The notes: generated by a model not told the origin, from the sequence alone. Numbered from the stretch's first letter, positions 35,653-44,630 are shown. The stretch is 64,000 bases of DNA from TMP-24 sp046348855 (GCA_046348855.1 JAXMDK010000016.1:43297-107296); one strand, 5' to 3'. Made by a program: numbers and translations.

Positions 35653-36821
35653 AAACCGGCTCTGTCAGGCCCGAAATCAAGGGTTGGTGCCCCGGGGCCC
35701 TGCGGCCGATGATGTCCGGCGACGGGCTGGTGGTGCGCGTCCGGCCGCGCGGCGGGCGGCTGACGCAGGACCAGATGCGCGGCATCGCGGCGCTGTCGGC
35801 GCGGTTCGGCAACGGGCTGATCGACCTGTCGGCGCGCGCCAATCTGCAAATGCGCGGCGTGGCCGAGGCCAGCCACGGACAGCTGATCGACGGGCTGCGG
35901 GCGCTTGGCCTGATCGACCCGTCGACCGAGGTCGAGGCGCGGCGGAATCTGGTTGTCACCCCCTTCTGGCGGGCTGGCGACGGCACCATCGAACTGGCGG
36001 GCCGGCTGGCCGAGGCGCTGGCGGCGGACGATGCGCCGATGACGCCCGGCAAGTTCGGCTATGCAGTGGATTGCGGTCCGGCGCCGGTGCTGGGTGAAAC
36101 CTCTGCCGACATCCGCATCGAGCGGGACACGGCGGGTCGCCTTCTGGTGCGTGCCGATGGCGCGACGACCGGCGCGACGGTCACGATGGAGTCGGCCGCT
36201 GCGGCGGCACTGGAACTTGCCGGCTGGTTCCTCGCCTCGGGCGGTGCACCGCAGGGGCGCGGGCGGATGGCGGCGCATCTGGCGCGAGGGGTGCGGTTGC
36301 CCGGCCGCTTTGCCGAGGTTGCCGCTGCCTCGGTGCCGGCCCATCCCCAGCAGCCCGGCCCCCGACCGCAGGGCTTTCTCGTCGGCTTCGAATTCGGGCA
36401 GGTTTCGGCTGAGACCGTCGCGGCACTGGCCGAGGCCGGCTCGGTGCGGCTGACCCCTTGGCGCATGGTCCTGATCGAAGGGGCGACCGATGCGCCGGCC
36501 CTTCCCGACCTCATCACCACGCCCGACGATCCGCGACTGCGGGTGATCGCCTGCACCGGCGCACCCGGCTGCCCCCAAGGCTTGGCTACGACCCGGCCGC
36601 TGGCACGGGCGCTGGCACGGCGGATTCCGCGCGGACAAACACTTCATGTATCCGGCTGCGGCAAGGGCTGCGCCCATCCCGGCCCCGCCGACCTGACCCT
36701 GGTGGCCCGCCCGGACGGCCGGTTTGACCTGATCCGAAACGGCACCACCGCCGATCCACCGCTCCGCGCCGGCCTAGACACGGCCAGCCTGATCCACAGC
36801 CCCGATTTCCTGACCGAGTAG
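35649..36821 (+). CDS. cobG: Precorrin-3B synthase (monooxygenase)
   Basis: The protein has 390 residues from the GTG at 35649, overlapping the cobN stop by 4 bp. It resembles sulphite/nitrite reductases: ARANLQMRGV near residue 63 and the 4Fe-4S ligands CTGAPGCPQG (C-x5-C) and SGCGKGC (C-x3-C) near residues 301-341. It uses oxygen to make precorrin-3B, marking the aerobic pathway. Some Rhodobacter species use the unrelated CobZ instead, so CobG is informative about lineage. Confidence 0.94.
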   Translation: MKTGSVRPEIKGWCPGALRPMMSGDGLVVRVRPRGGRLTQDQMRGIAALSARFGNGLIDLSARANLQMRGVAEASHGQLIDGLRALGLIDPSTEVEARRNLVVTPFWRAGDGTIELAGRLAEALAADDAPMTPGKFGYAVDCGPAPVLGETSADIRIERDTAGRLLVRADGATTGATVTMESAAAAALELAGWFLASGGAPQGRGRMAAHLARGVRLPGRFAEVAAASVPAHPQQPGPRPQGFLVGFEFGQVSAETVAALAEAGSVRLTPWRMVLIEGATDAPALPDLITTPDDPRLRVIACTGAPGCPQGLATTRPLARALARRIPRGQTLHVSGCGKGCAHPGPADLTLVARPDGRFDLIRNGTTADPPLRAGLDTASLIHSPDFLTE

Positions 36822-36824
36822 ACC

Positions 36825-37454
36825 ATGCCCCACAGCTACCAAACCGACGGCGCCGCGATCTATCTGGAAAGCTTCGCCACCATCCGGGCCGAAGCCGACC
36901 TCGCGCGCTTTACCCCCGAAGAAGAAATCGTCGCCGTCCGTATGATCCATGCCGCCGGCATGGTCGGGCTGGAACGCCACATCCGCTTTTCGCCGGGCAT
37001 GGCCATTGCCGCCCGCGCAGCGCTGGAAGCCGGCGCGCCGATCCTGTGCGACGCGCGGATGGTCAGCGAAGGCATCACCCGGTCGCGCCTGCCCGCCGAC
37101 AACCCGGTGATCTGCACCTTGCACGACCCGCGGGTGCCGGATCTGGCGCGCAACATGGCCAACACCCGGTCAGCCGCGGCGCTGGAACTGTGGCGGCCAC
37201 ATCTGGCCGGATCGGTGGTCGCCATCGGCAATGCCCCGACGGCGCTGTTCCACCTGCTGAACATGCTCGAGGATCCGGCCTGCCCGCGTCCGGCCGCAAT
37301 CATCGGCTGCCCGGTGGGCTTCGTCGGCGCAGCCGAATCGAAGGCGGCGCTGATGGCCGACCTGCCGGCGCCGTCGGTCATTGTCGAGGGGCGGCTGGGC
37401 GGATCGGCCATCACCGTCGCTGCCGTCAACGCCCTGGCGAGTCGCACAGAATGA
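36825..37454 (+). CDS. cobH: Precorrin-8X methylmutase
   Basis: This 209-residue protein has the catalytic histidine in VRMIHAAGMVG (about His42), then DARMVSEGITRSRLP near 70 and GCPVGFVGAAESKAAL near 163. It moves the C11 methyl to C12, giving hydrogenobyrinic acid. The start follows the cobG stop by 3 bp, and cobI overlaps its end by 4 bp. Confidence 0.96.
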   Translation: MPHSYQTDGAAIYLESFATIRAEADLARFTPEEEIVAVRMIHAAGMVGLERHIRFSPGMAIAARAALEAGAPILCDARMVSEGITRSRLPADNPVICTLHDPRVPDLARNMANTRSAAALELWRPHLAGSVVAIGNAPTALFHLLNMLEDPACPRPAAIIGCPVGFVGAAESKAALMADLPAPSVIVEGRLGGSAITVAAVNALASRTE

Positions 37455-38173
37455 GCGGCGGCAAGGTCATCTGCGTCGGCCTTGGCCCCGGCGACCCCGA
37501 CCTGATGAGCGTTCGCGCCGACCGGATGGTGCGCGGCGCGGCCCATGTCGCCTACTTCCGCAAACGCGGCTACGAAGGCCAGGCGCGGCGGATCGTCGAA
37601 GGGATGCTGCGGACGGACGCCACCGAATATGCGATGGACTATCCGGTGACGACCGAGATCAGCTTCGCCGACCCGGAATACAACCGGCTGATGGCAGAAT
37701 TCTATGAGCACTGGGCCGAAAAACTGGCGCTTTTGGCCGGAACAGAGACGGTTCTGGTGCTGTGCGAAGGCGATCCGTTCTTTTACGGCAGCTTCATGCA
37801 TCTTTACACCCGGCTGCGCGACCGGGTGCCGGTCGAGGTGGTGCCCGGCATCACCGGGATGTCCGGCTGCTGGACGGCGACGGGCGAGCCGATCACCTGG
37901 GGCGACGACGTGCTGACGGTGGTGACCGCCACGATGAGCGAGGCCGACCTGACCGCGCGGGCGCGGGCGACCGATGCGCTGGTGGTGATGAAGATCGGCC
38001 GCAACCTCGACAAGCTGCGCCGCGCGCTGCAGGCCGCCGGCCGGCTGGACGACGCCTGGCTGGTCGAACGCGGCACCATGCCCGACCAGAAGGTCCACCG
38101 CCTGGCGACCGCGCCCGCCAAGGTGCCCTATTTCTCGATCGCGGTCATCCACGGCCAGGGGCGCCGGCCATGA
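37451..38173 (+). CDS. cobI: Precorrin-2 C20-methyltransferase
   Basis: The protein has 240 residues. The tetrapyrrole methylase marks are VGLGPGDPDLMSVRA at the start, LCEGDPFFYGSFMHLY near 103 and VPGITGMSGCW near 135. It methylates C20 of precorrin-2 with S-adenosylmethionine, giving precorrin-3A for CobG. The ATG at 37451 overlaps cobH. Confidence 0.95.
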   Translation: MSGGKVICVGLGPGDPDLMSVRADRMVRGAAHVAYFRKRGYEGQARRIVEGMLRTDATEYAMDYPVTTEISFADPEYNRLMAEFYEHWAEKLALLAGTETVLVLCEGDPFFYGSFMHLYTRLRDRVPVEVVPGITGMSGCWTATGEPITWGDDVLTVVTATMSEADLTARARATDALVVMKIGRNLDKLRRALQAAGRLDDAWLVERGTMPDQKVHRLATAPAKVPYFSIAVIHGQGRRP

Positions 38174-38904
38174 GCGGCTGGCTGAAGATTGCCGGCCTCG
38201 GGCCCGGCGACGAGGCGCTGCTGACCGATCAGGTGCGCACCGCGCTGGAACAGGCGACGGACGTGGTGGGCTACATTCCCTATGTCGCCCGGGTGGCCGA
38301 GCGGCCCGGCCTGCGGCTTCATCCGTCCGACAACCGGGTGGAGCTGGACCGTGCCAACCATGCGCTGGACATGGCGGCCGAGGGACGGCGGGTGGTGGTG
38401 GTTTCGTCCGGCGATCCCGGCGTCTTCGCGATGGCGGCGGCGGTGTTCGAGGCGCTGGAAGCGCGGCCCGACCCCGACCGTTTCGACATCGAGGTCCTGC
38501 CCGGCATCACCGCGATGCTGGCCGCCGCCGCGCGGCTGGGGGCGCCCTTGGGCCACGATTTCTGCGCGATCAACCTGTCGGACAATCTCAAGCCCTGGGA
38601 GGTGATCGAACGACGGCTGAGGCTAGCGGCGCAGGGCGGATTTGCGATGGCCTTCTACAACCCCCGCGCCGCCTCTCGCCCCGGCCGGTTTGAACGGGTG
38701 CTGGAGATCCTGCGCGCCGAACTGCCGGGGTCGGTGCTGGTGTCCTTCGCCCGCGCGGTGTCCACGCCGGAGGAACGGCTTCAGACCGTGACGCTTGACG
38801 CCGCCGCACCCGACATGGCCGACATGCGCACGATGGTCATCGTCGGCAATGCCGATACCCGTCGGGTCGGGCGCTTCATCTATTCGCCGAGGCGCGCGGG
38901 ATGA
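38170..38904 (+). CDS. cobJ: Precorrin-3B C17-methyltransferase
   Basis: This 244-residue methylase begins with IAGLGPGDEALLT and contains VVVVSSGDPGVFAMAAAVFE near 75, VLPGITAMLAAAARLGAPLGHDF near 110 (given as one family block from VLPGIT to GHDF) and FAMAFYNPRAASRP. It contracts the ring while methylating C17, making precorrin-4. Its last 25 bp overlap the 3' end of the opposite-strand cobK. Confidence 0.95.
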   Translation: MSGWLKIAGLGPGDEALLTDQVRTALEQATDVVGYIPYVARVAERPGLRLHPSDNRVELDRANHALDMAAEGRRVVVVSSGDPGVFAMAAAVFEALEARPDPDRFDIEVLPGITAMLAAAARLGAPLGHDFCAINLSDNLKPWEVIERRLRLAAQGGFAMAFYNPRAASRPGRFERVLEILRAELPGSVLVSFARAVSTPEERLQTVTLDAAAPDMADMRTMVIVGNADTRRVGRFIYSPRRAG

Positions 38905-39632
38905 GCGTCCAGCCACGCCATCACCGCCTCGGCGCTGTGCAGCACCAACCGCGGCGGAATCTCCGGCCGGTCGATCAGGATCACCGGAATCCCCAAGGTT
39001 CGAGCCGCTTTCAGCTTGGCTTCTGCCCCCGCACCGCCGGCGTTCTTGGCGACGATATGGGTGATGCAATGGTCCTTCAGCAACGCCAGATCGCCGGCTT
39101 CGGTGAAGGGGCCGCGGGCGATGACCGCCTCGGCGTCCGGCAGGGGCAAAGGCCCGTCCGGCGGATCGACCAGCCGCAACAGGTAATGGTGCCAGGGCTT
39201 GGCGCCGAAGGGGGCAAGGGTCTGCTTGCCGATGGCCAGGAAGACCCGGCCCGGTCGTTCGGGCAGGGCGGCGACGGCGGACTGAAGGTCGGGAACCCGC
39301 TGCCAGTCGTCGCTCGGCCCGGCCTGCCAGGGCGGCCGCTCCAGCGCGCACAGGGCGGTGCCGGTTTCGGCGCAGGCGGCGACGGCGTTGCGGCTCATCG
39401 TGGCGGCGAAGGGGTGGGTCGCGTCGACGACATTGCTGATCCGTTCGGCCCGCAGATAGTCGGCCAACCCTTCGGCGCCGCCGAAGCCGCCGATCCTTGT
39501 CGGCAGCGGCTGGGCCAGCGGCGCGTCGGTGCGCCCCGCGTAGGAAAAGACCGCGTCGATCCCGGCCGACGCCAGGGCGCGCGCCAGGGCGGACGCTTCA
39601 GTTGTTCCGCCCAACAGAAGGACGCGGCGCAT
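38880..39632 (-). CDS. cobK: Precorrin-6A reductase
   Basis: This 250-residue protein has the N-terminal LLLGGTTEASALARAL, VVDATHPFAATMSRNA near 68, LERPPW near 97 and IVAKNAGGAGAEAKL near 193, all CobK/CbiJ marks. It reduces precorrin-6A with NADPH. It is the only inverted gene within the operon: its ATG (at 39632) shares the palindrome CATG with the cobL ATG at 39631, and its 3' end overlaps cobJ. Confidence 0.94.
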   Translation of the reverse strand: MRRVLLLGGTTEASALARALASAGIDAVFSYAGRTDAPLAQPLPTRIGGFGGAEGLADYLRAERISNVVDATHPFAATMSRNAVAACAETGTALCALERPPWQAGPSDDWQRVPDLQSAVAALPERPGRVFLAIGKQTLAPFGAKPWHHYLLRLVDPPDGPLPLPDAEAVIARGPFTEAGDLALLKDHCITHIVAKNAGGAGAEAKLKAARTLGIPVILIDRPEIPPRLVLHSAEAVMAWLDAHPARLGE

Positions 39633-40818
39633 GTCTGATCCCTGGCTGACGATCATCGGTCTGGGCGAAGATGGACTGGCCGGCCTGTCCGAGGCAAGCC
39701 GCGCCGCGCTGGCGCGGGCGGAAATCATCTTCGGCGGGCCGCGCCATCTGGATCTGGTGGCGGCCGGCGCGCGGGGCCGCGCCTGGCCGGTGCCGTTCAG
39801 CATCGAGCCGGTTCTGGCCGAAAAGGGCCGGCGGCTGGTAGTGCTGGCGTCGGGCGATCCCTTCTGGTTCGGCGCCGGCGGCAGCCTGTCGACCGGCCTG
39901 ACGCCTTCGGACTGGACCTGCCACCCGGCGCCCTCGACCTTTTCGCTGGCGGCGGCACAGCTGGGCTGGCGGCTTGAGGAAGTCCTGTGTTTCGGCCTTC
40001 ACGCCGCGCCCTTCGCCCGCATCCGGCCGGTCCTGTCGCGCGGCCAGCGGCTGATCTGCCTGATGCGCGATGGCGGGGCGGTGGCCGAAATGGCTGGCTG
40101 GCTGAGCGGGCAGGGCTTCGGCCCGTCGCAGTTGACGGTGCTCGAGGCGCTTGGCGGTCCGCGGCAACGGGCGCGGAGCGTTGAGGCGCAGGACTACGGG
40201 CTTGCCGATGTCGCCCATCCGGTGGCGCTGGCCATCGCGGTAAAGGGCGCCAAGGGCCTGCCGCGCAGTTCCGGCCTGCCGGACGCGCTGTTCGCGTCGG
40301 ACGGGGTGATGACCAAACGGCCGGTCCGGGCGCTGACCCTGTCGGCCCTGGCGCCGCGCGCCGGCGAACTGCTGTGGGACCTGGGGGCCGGGTCGGGTTC
40401 GGTGTCGGTCGAATGGTGCCTGGCCGCGCCCGGCGCCCGCGCACAGGCGGTCGAATCACGGGCCGACCGGGCCGACCTGATCCGCGCCAATGCGGCGGCC
40501 TTCGGGCTGGACCATCGGCTGACGCTGACGCAGGCGGACTGGCCGTCGGCCCTTGGCGATCTGCCGACGCCAGATGCGGTTTTCATCGGCGGCGGCGCGG
40601 ATCTGGCAAGGATAGAGACGATTTTTTCTCTTGTGCCATCTGGCACCCGGATCGTGGCCAATGCGGTGACCATCGACACGGAAATGGCGCTGCTGGCGGC
40701 GCGCGAACGGTTCGGCGGCACGCTGATGCGCTTCGACCTGGCCGAGGCAGCGCCCCTGGGGCGGATGACCGGCTGGCTGCCGGCGCGGCCGGTGGTGCAA
40801 TGGAGCGTCGAGCGATGA
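39631..40818 (+). CDS. cobL: Precorrin-6B C5,15-methyltransferase (decarboxylating), fused CbiE-CbiT
   Basis: The protein has 395 residues. The N-terminal CbiE-like methylase (LTIIGLGEDGLAGLSEASR) is joined to a C-terminal CbiT-like SAM domain (LWDLGAGSGSVSVEWCLAAP near residue 248). It methylates C5 and C15 and removes the C12 acetate carboxyl. Because its start codon overlaps that of divergent cobK, any local promoter must lie inside cobK; read-through from the riboswitch promoter is the alternative. Confidence 0.95.
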   Translation: MSDPWLTIIGLGEDGLAGLSEASRAALARAEIIFGGPRHLDLVAAGARGRAWPVPFSIEPVLAEKGRRLVVLASGDPFWFGAGGSLSTGLTPSDWTCHPAPSTFSLAAAQLGWRLEEVLCFGLHAAPFARIRPVLSRGQRLICLMRDGGAVAEMAGWLSGQGFGPSQLTVLEALGGPRQRARSVEAQDYGLADVAHPVALAIAVKGAKGLPRSSGLPDALFASDGVMTKRPVRALTLSALAPRAGELLWDLGAGSGSVSVEWCLAAPGARAQAVESRADRADLIRANAAAFGLDHRLTLTQADWPSALGDLPTPDAVFIGGGADLARIETIFSLVPSGTRIVANAVTIDTEMALLAARERFGGTLMRFDLAEAAPLGRMTGWLPARPVVQWSVER

Positions 40819-41177
40819 GGGTGGCGGGGATCGGCTTTCGCGGCGCGGCCAGCCTGCAATCGCTGATCGATGCAGTGGCCCGGGCCGGCGGCGGCGCCGA
40901 TGCGCTGGCCACCGCCGAATCGAAGGCCGGGGCCGAGGTGGCGCAGGCGCTGGCCCGCGCGCTGGGCCTGCCGCTGATCGCGGTGGGGCGCACCGATCTG
41001 GAACGGCAGCCGGTGCTGAGCCATTCGGCAAAGGTCGCCGAACGGTTCGGAACCGGATCGGTGGCCGAGGCGGCGGCGCTGGCGGCGGCCGGGCCGGGGG
41101 CGCGGCTTCTGGGGCCGCGGGTGGTTTCTCAAGACGGGCTGGCGACAGCGGCGCTGGCAGAAAGGACAGACGAATGA
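40815..41177 (+). CDS. cobE: CobE / CbiG C-terminal-domain protein
   Basis: The protein has 120 residues, overlapping cobL by ATGA. The VAGIGFRGAASLQSL start, LATAESKAGAEVAQALARAL and VLSHSAKVAERFGTGSVAEAAA (in the middle of the chain) match the CbiG C-terminal fold. CobE is needed in the aerobic pathway between precorrin-3B and later intermediates, probably as a binding protein; its exact role is unsettled. Confidence 0.88.
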   Translation: MRVAGIGFRGAASLQSLIDAVARAGGGADALATAESKAGAEVAQALARALGLPLIAVGRTDLERQPVLSHSAKVAERFGTGSVAEAAALAAAGPGARLLGPRVVSQDGLATAALAERTDE

Positions 41178-41956
41178 CGGTTCACTTCATCGGGGCGGGG
41201 CCGGGGGCCGCCGATCTCATCACATTGCGCGGCCGCGACCTGATCGCCGGCTCGCCGGTTTGCCTTTATGCCGGATCGCTGGTGCCCGAGGCGCTGCTGG
41301 CCCATTGCCCGCCGGGCGCGCGGATCGTGAACACCGCGCCGCTGTCGCTGGACGAGATCATCGCCGAAATCCGCCGGGCCCATGACGAAGGCAAGGATGT
41401 GGCGCGCCTGCATTCGGGCGACCTGTCGGTCTGGTCGGCGATGGGCGAACAGCTGCGTCGGCTGCGGGCGGAGGGCATTCCCTATGACGTGACGCCCGGC
41501 GTGCCGTCCTTTGCCGCCGCCGCCGCGACGCTGGGGGCGGAACTGACCCTGCCCGGAGTGGCGCAGTCGGTGGTGCTGACGCGGACCTCGGGCCGCGCCT
41601 CGGCAATGCCGCCGGGCGAAACGCTGGAGAATTTCGCCCGGACCGGCGCGGTTTTGGCCATCCATCTGTCGGTCCATGTCCTTGACCGGGTGGTTGCGGA
41701 ACTGACCCCACACTATGGCGCCGACTGCCCGGTGGCGGTGGTCTGGCGCGCCAGCTGGCCCGACGAACGGGTGGTGCGGGCGACGCTCGCCACGCTGGAA
41801 ACCGCCGTCGCGCAAGAGATGGAGCGGACGGCGCTGATCTTCGTCGGCCATTCGATCGGGGCGGAAAGCTTTGACGAAAGCAGGCTCTATGCCGGCGATT
41901 ATGACCGCCGTTACCGACCGGTCGGCACCCACCCGCGCTTTCCCGACGCGCAATGA
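41174..41956 (+). CDS. cobM: Precorrin-4 C11-methyltransferase
   Basis: This 260-residue methylase has FIGAGPGAADLITLRGRDL at the start, RLHSGDLSVWSAMGEQ near 79, VTPGVPSFAAAAATLGAEL near 104 and LTRTSGRASAMPPGE near 131, specific for CobM/CbiF. It converts precorrin-4 to precorrin-5. It overlaps cobE and cobB by 4 bp each. Confidence 0.95.
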   Translation: MTVHFIGAGPGAADLITLRGRDLIAGSPVCLYAGSLVPEALLAHCPPGARIVNTAPLSLDEIIAEIRRAHDEGKDVARLHSGDLSVWSAMGEQLRRLRAEGIPYDVTPGVPSFAAAAATLGAELTLPGVAQSVVLTRTSGRASAMPPGETLENFARTGAVLAIHLSVHVLDRVVAELTPHYGADCPVAVVWRASWPDERVVRATLATLETAVAQEMERTALIFVGHSIGAESFDESRLYAGDYDRRYRPVGTHPRFPDAQ

Positions 41957-43263
41957 TTCCGCCCGGCCTGATCATCTCCGCCCCGGCTTCGGGCACCGGC
42001 AAAACCACGCTGATGCTGGGGCTTCTGGCGGCCTTCCGGGCGCGGGGCATCGAGGTGCAGCCCTTCAAGAGCGGGCCGGACTATATCGATCCGGCCTTTC
42101 ACCGCGCCGCAGCGGGGCGGGCCTCGCTGAACCTGGAAAGCTGGGCGATGTCGCAGGCGCGCATCGCCGGGCTGATCGCCGCCGCCGAGGGAGCCGAACT
42201 GATCCTCGCCGAAGGGTCGATGGGGCTGTTCGACGGGGTGGCGCTGCCGGGCGAGGCCGGAACCGGGGCCAGCGCCGACATCGCCGCCCTGACCGGCTGG
42301 CCGGTGGTTCTGGTGCTGGATGTTTCGGGGCAGGCGCAGTCGGCGGCGGCGGTGGCGCTTGGCTTTGCGGCGATGCGGCCCGAGGTCAGGATCGCCGGGG
42401 TGGTGCTGAACCGGGTGGCCAGCCCCCGGCACGAGGCGCTGGTGCGGGCGGGGATAGCGGCAGCCGGCATCACGGTGCTGGGCGCCTTGCCACGGCAGGC
42501 GGCGATCGAAATGCCCGAACGCCACCTGGGGCTCGTGCAGGCCGAAGAGACGCCTGAACTGGACCGGATCATCGCCGCGGCAGGAACCTTCGTCGCCGCG
42601 CATGTCGACCTTGAGGGGCTGTGGGCCGCCGCGCGGCCGACGGCGCTGGCCAGCGGCACGGCGCTGCCTTGCAGGCCCCCGGGCCAGCGGATCGCCCTGG
42701 CGAGAGACGCGGCCTTTTCCTTCGTCTATCCCCACCTTCTGGACGGCTGGCGGCGGGCGGGGGCGGAAATCCTGCCGTTTTCGCCGCTGGCCGATCAGGA
42801 ACCCGACCCAAGCGCCGATTGCTGCTGGCTGCCCGGCGGCTACCCGGAGTTGCACGGGGGGGCGCTGGCGGCGGCGGGGCGGTTCCGGCAGGGATTGCGG
42901 CACTTTGCCGAGACCCGCCCAGTCCACGGCGAATGCGGGGGCTATATGGCGATGGGCGCCGGTCTGGTCGACGCCAAGGGGCAGCGCCATGAAATGGCGG
43001 GGCTGATGGGGCTGGAAACCTCGTACGAAAAGCGGCGGATGCATTTGGGCTACCGGCTGGCCGAACTGGCGGCGCCGATCCCCGGCCACGGGGCAGGCGC
43101 GCGGCTGCGCGGCCATGAGTTCCATTATTCGACAATCCTGAAACAACCGGATATGGCGCTGGCGCAAGTCGTGGATGCCAACGGCGATCCGGTGCCCGAG
43201 ACCGGGTCGCGGCGCGGCCTGGCGACCGGCACCTTCTTTCACCTGATCGCGGAGGCGACATGA
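41953..43263 (+). CDS. cobB: Hydrogenobyrinic acid a,c-diamide synthase
   Basis: This 436-residue protein has the N-terminal ATP site IISAPASGTGKTTLMLG, FKSGPDYIDPAFH near 38, ILAEGSMGLFDG near 78 and the glutaminase nucleophile in HGECGGYMAMG near 325. It amidates carboxylates a and c using glutamine and ATP before cobalt insertion. It overlaps cobA by 4 bp. Confidence 0.95.
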   Translation: MIPPGLIISAPASGTGKTTLMLGLLAAFRARGIEVQPFKSGPDYIDPAFHRAAAGRASLNLESWAMSQARIAGLIAAAEGAELILAEGSMGLFDGVALPGEAGTGASADIAALTGWPVVLVLDVSGQAQSAAAVALGFAAMRPEVRIAGVVLNRVASPRHEALVRAGIAAAGITVLGALPRQAAIEMPERHLGLVQAEETPELDRIIAAAGTFVAAHVDLEGLWAAARPTALASGTALPCRPPGQRIALARDAAFSFVYPHLLDGWRRAGAEILPFSPLADQEPDPSADCCWLPGGYPELHGGALAAAGRFRQGLRHFAETRPVHGECGGYMAMGAGLVDAKGQRHEMAGLMGLETSYEKRRMHLGYRLAELAAPIPGHGAGARLRGHEFHYSTILKQPDMALAQVVDANGDPVPETGSRRGLATGTFFHLIAEAT

Positions 43264-43982
43264 GCGGGTTCGTCAGTTTCGTCTCGTCCGGTCCCGGCGA
43301 CCCGGAACTGCTGACGCTGAAGGCGGTCGACCGGCTGAAGCGGGCCGACGCCGTCCTGTTCGACGACCTGTCGTCGGGGCCGATCCTGCAACATGCCCGG
43401 CCGGGCGCCGACATGGTGGGGGTGGGCAAGCGCGCCGGCCGCCCGTCGCCCAAGCAGGACCACGTCAGTCGCCTGCTGGTCGACTATGCCCGCGGCGGCG
43501 CACGGGTGGTGCGGCTGAAGTCGGGCGATTCGGGCCTGTTCGGGCGGCTGGAGGAGGAACTGACCGCGCTGCGCGAGGCCGGAATCGACTACGAGATCAT
43601 TCCCGGCGTGCCCTCGGCGATGGCGGCGGCGGCGGCGGCGGGCATTCCGCTGACCCGGCGGCTGACGGCGCGGCGAGTGCAGTTCGTGACCGGCCACGAC
43701 CTGACCGGCGCCCTGCCGACCGACCTGAATTTCGCCGCGCTGGCCGACCCAACGGCGACCACGGTGATCTTCATGGGCAAGCGCACCTTCGGCGAACTGG
43801 CGCGGCGGCTGACCGAGGCAGGACTGGCGGCCGACACGCCGGCAATCCTGGCCGAAAGCGTCTCTACCCCGGCGCAAAAGCTGGTACGGGGCACGCTCAC
43901 CAGCATGGAGCGGCTGATCGCCGAGGAAGCCTCGGACGGGCCGGCGCTGATCCTGCTCGGGCCTTTGGCCGAGGGGCGGTGA
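43260..43982 (+). CDS. cobA: Uroporphyrinogen-III C-methyltransferase
   Basis: This 240-residue enzyme has VSSGPGDPELLTLKAVDRL at the start, LFDDLSSG near 37, RLKSGDSGLFGR near 81 and IPGVPSAMAAAAAAGIPLT near 112. It makes precorrin-2 by methylating C2 and C7 of uroporphyrinogen III, the entry to corrin synthesis. It is the catalytic methylase alone, without CysG dehydrogenase or ferrochelatase domains. Confidence 0.93.
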   Translation: MSGFVSFVSSGPGDPELLTLKAVDRLKRADAVLFDDLSSGPILQHARPGADMVGVGKRAGRPSPKQDHVSRLLVDYARGGARVVRLKSGDSGLFGRLEEELTALREAGIDYEIIPGVPSAMAAAAAAGIPLTRRLTARRVQFVTGHDLTGALPTDLNFAALADPTATTVIFMGKRTFGELARRLTEAGLAADTPAILAESVSTPAQKLVRGTLTSMERLIAEEASDGPALILLGPLAEGR

Positions 43983-44305
43983 TGGACCATGTCGCCACCG
44001 TCTGCCGGTCCTGCCCCGCCGGCCAGGCCGGGCTGGCGCAGCGGCTGACGGCTGCCTTGTCCGCTGCCGGGCTGGCGTTGGAGGTGCGCGAAACCGACTG
44101 CCTGTCGGGCTGCACGCGGCCGTCGGCGCTGGCGTTCCGGGCACCGGGCAAGACCGCCTATCTGTTCGGCGACATCACCGATGCCGACCTGCCCGACATC
44201 CTGACCTTCGCCCGGCTTTACCTTGCGGCGCACGACGGCAACCTGGCCGATGCGCGGCCGCTGGGCGCACTCAGGACCAAGGCGCTGGCCCGGATTCCGG
44301 GCTGA
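43982..44305 (+). CDS. Second DUF1636-like cysteine protein, last gene of the cob operon
   Basis: This 107-residue protein starts at the ATG at 43982, sharing one base with the cobA stop. Cysteines at 8 and 11 (CRSC) and 40 and 44 (CLSGC) align with those of the protein at 30986, and both proteins end in LARIP. The fifth cysteine of the first copy is absent. It looks like a thioredoxin-fold [2Fe-2S] ferredoxin. The role is unknown; co-location argues for a redox or metal step in corrin synthesis. Confidence 0.82.
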   Translation: MDHVATVCRSCPAGQAGLAQRLTAALSAAGLALEVRETDCLSGCTRPSALAFRAPGKTAYLFGDITDADLPDILTFARLYLAAHDGNLADARPLGALRTKALARIPG

Positions 44306-44383
44306 ACGGCAACGTGGGTCGCACCTGACCCCCGCGCTGCCGCTTTCCGCCTTGACCGGGCAGGCGGACTCGGGCCACATGGT

Positions 44384-44585
44384 CGGGCACGGTGGTTCCA
44401 GGTGCGAAGCACAGGAACCTGAAACGGGAATGGGGAGGGGTGGACCAAAGGCGGCACCCGAAACCCCAACCGCCCCCGCGACTGTAAGCGGCGAGCGGCT
44501 TTCCGATGGCCACTGATCCGGGCAACCGGGCCGGGAAGGCGGAAAGCAGGCTTTGACCCGCGAGTCAGGAGACCGGCCGTGCGGG
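44384..44585 (+). promoter_or_regulatory. Cobalamin riboswitch of the cbtBA cobalt importer
   Basis: The ordered aptamer parts are present: ggtggttccaggtgcgaagc, gaaacgggaatgggg, accgcccccgcgactgtaag, GCCACTGATCC with CGGGAAGGCGG, and the B12-box gagtcaggagaccggcc at about 44562-44578. A short stem gccgtc/gacggc (44600-44617) then abuts the AGGAG of cbtB and may mask it, implying control of translation. A cttgac at 44351 is a possible -35. Confidence 0.93.
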
Positions 44586-44630
44586 AAGGCAACGCGAAAG
44601 CCGTCGGGTGTGACGGCATGAGGAGAGAAA

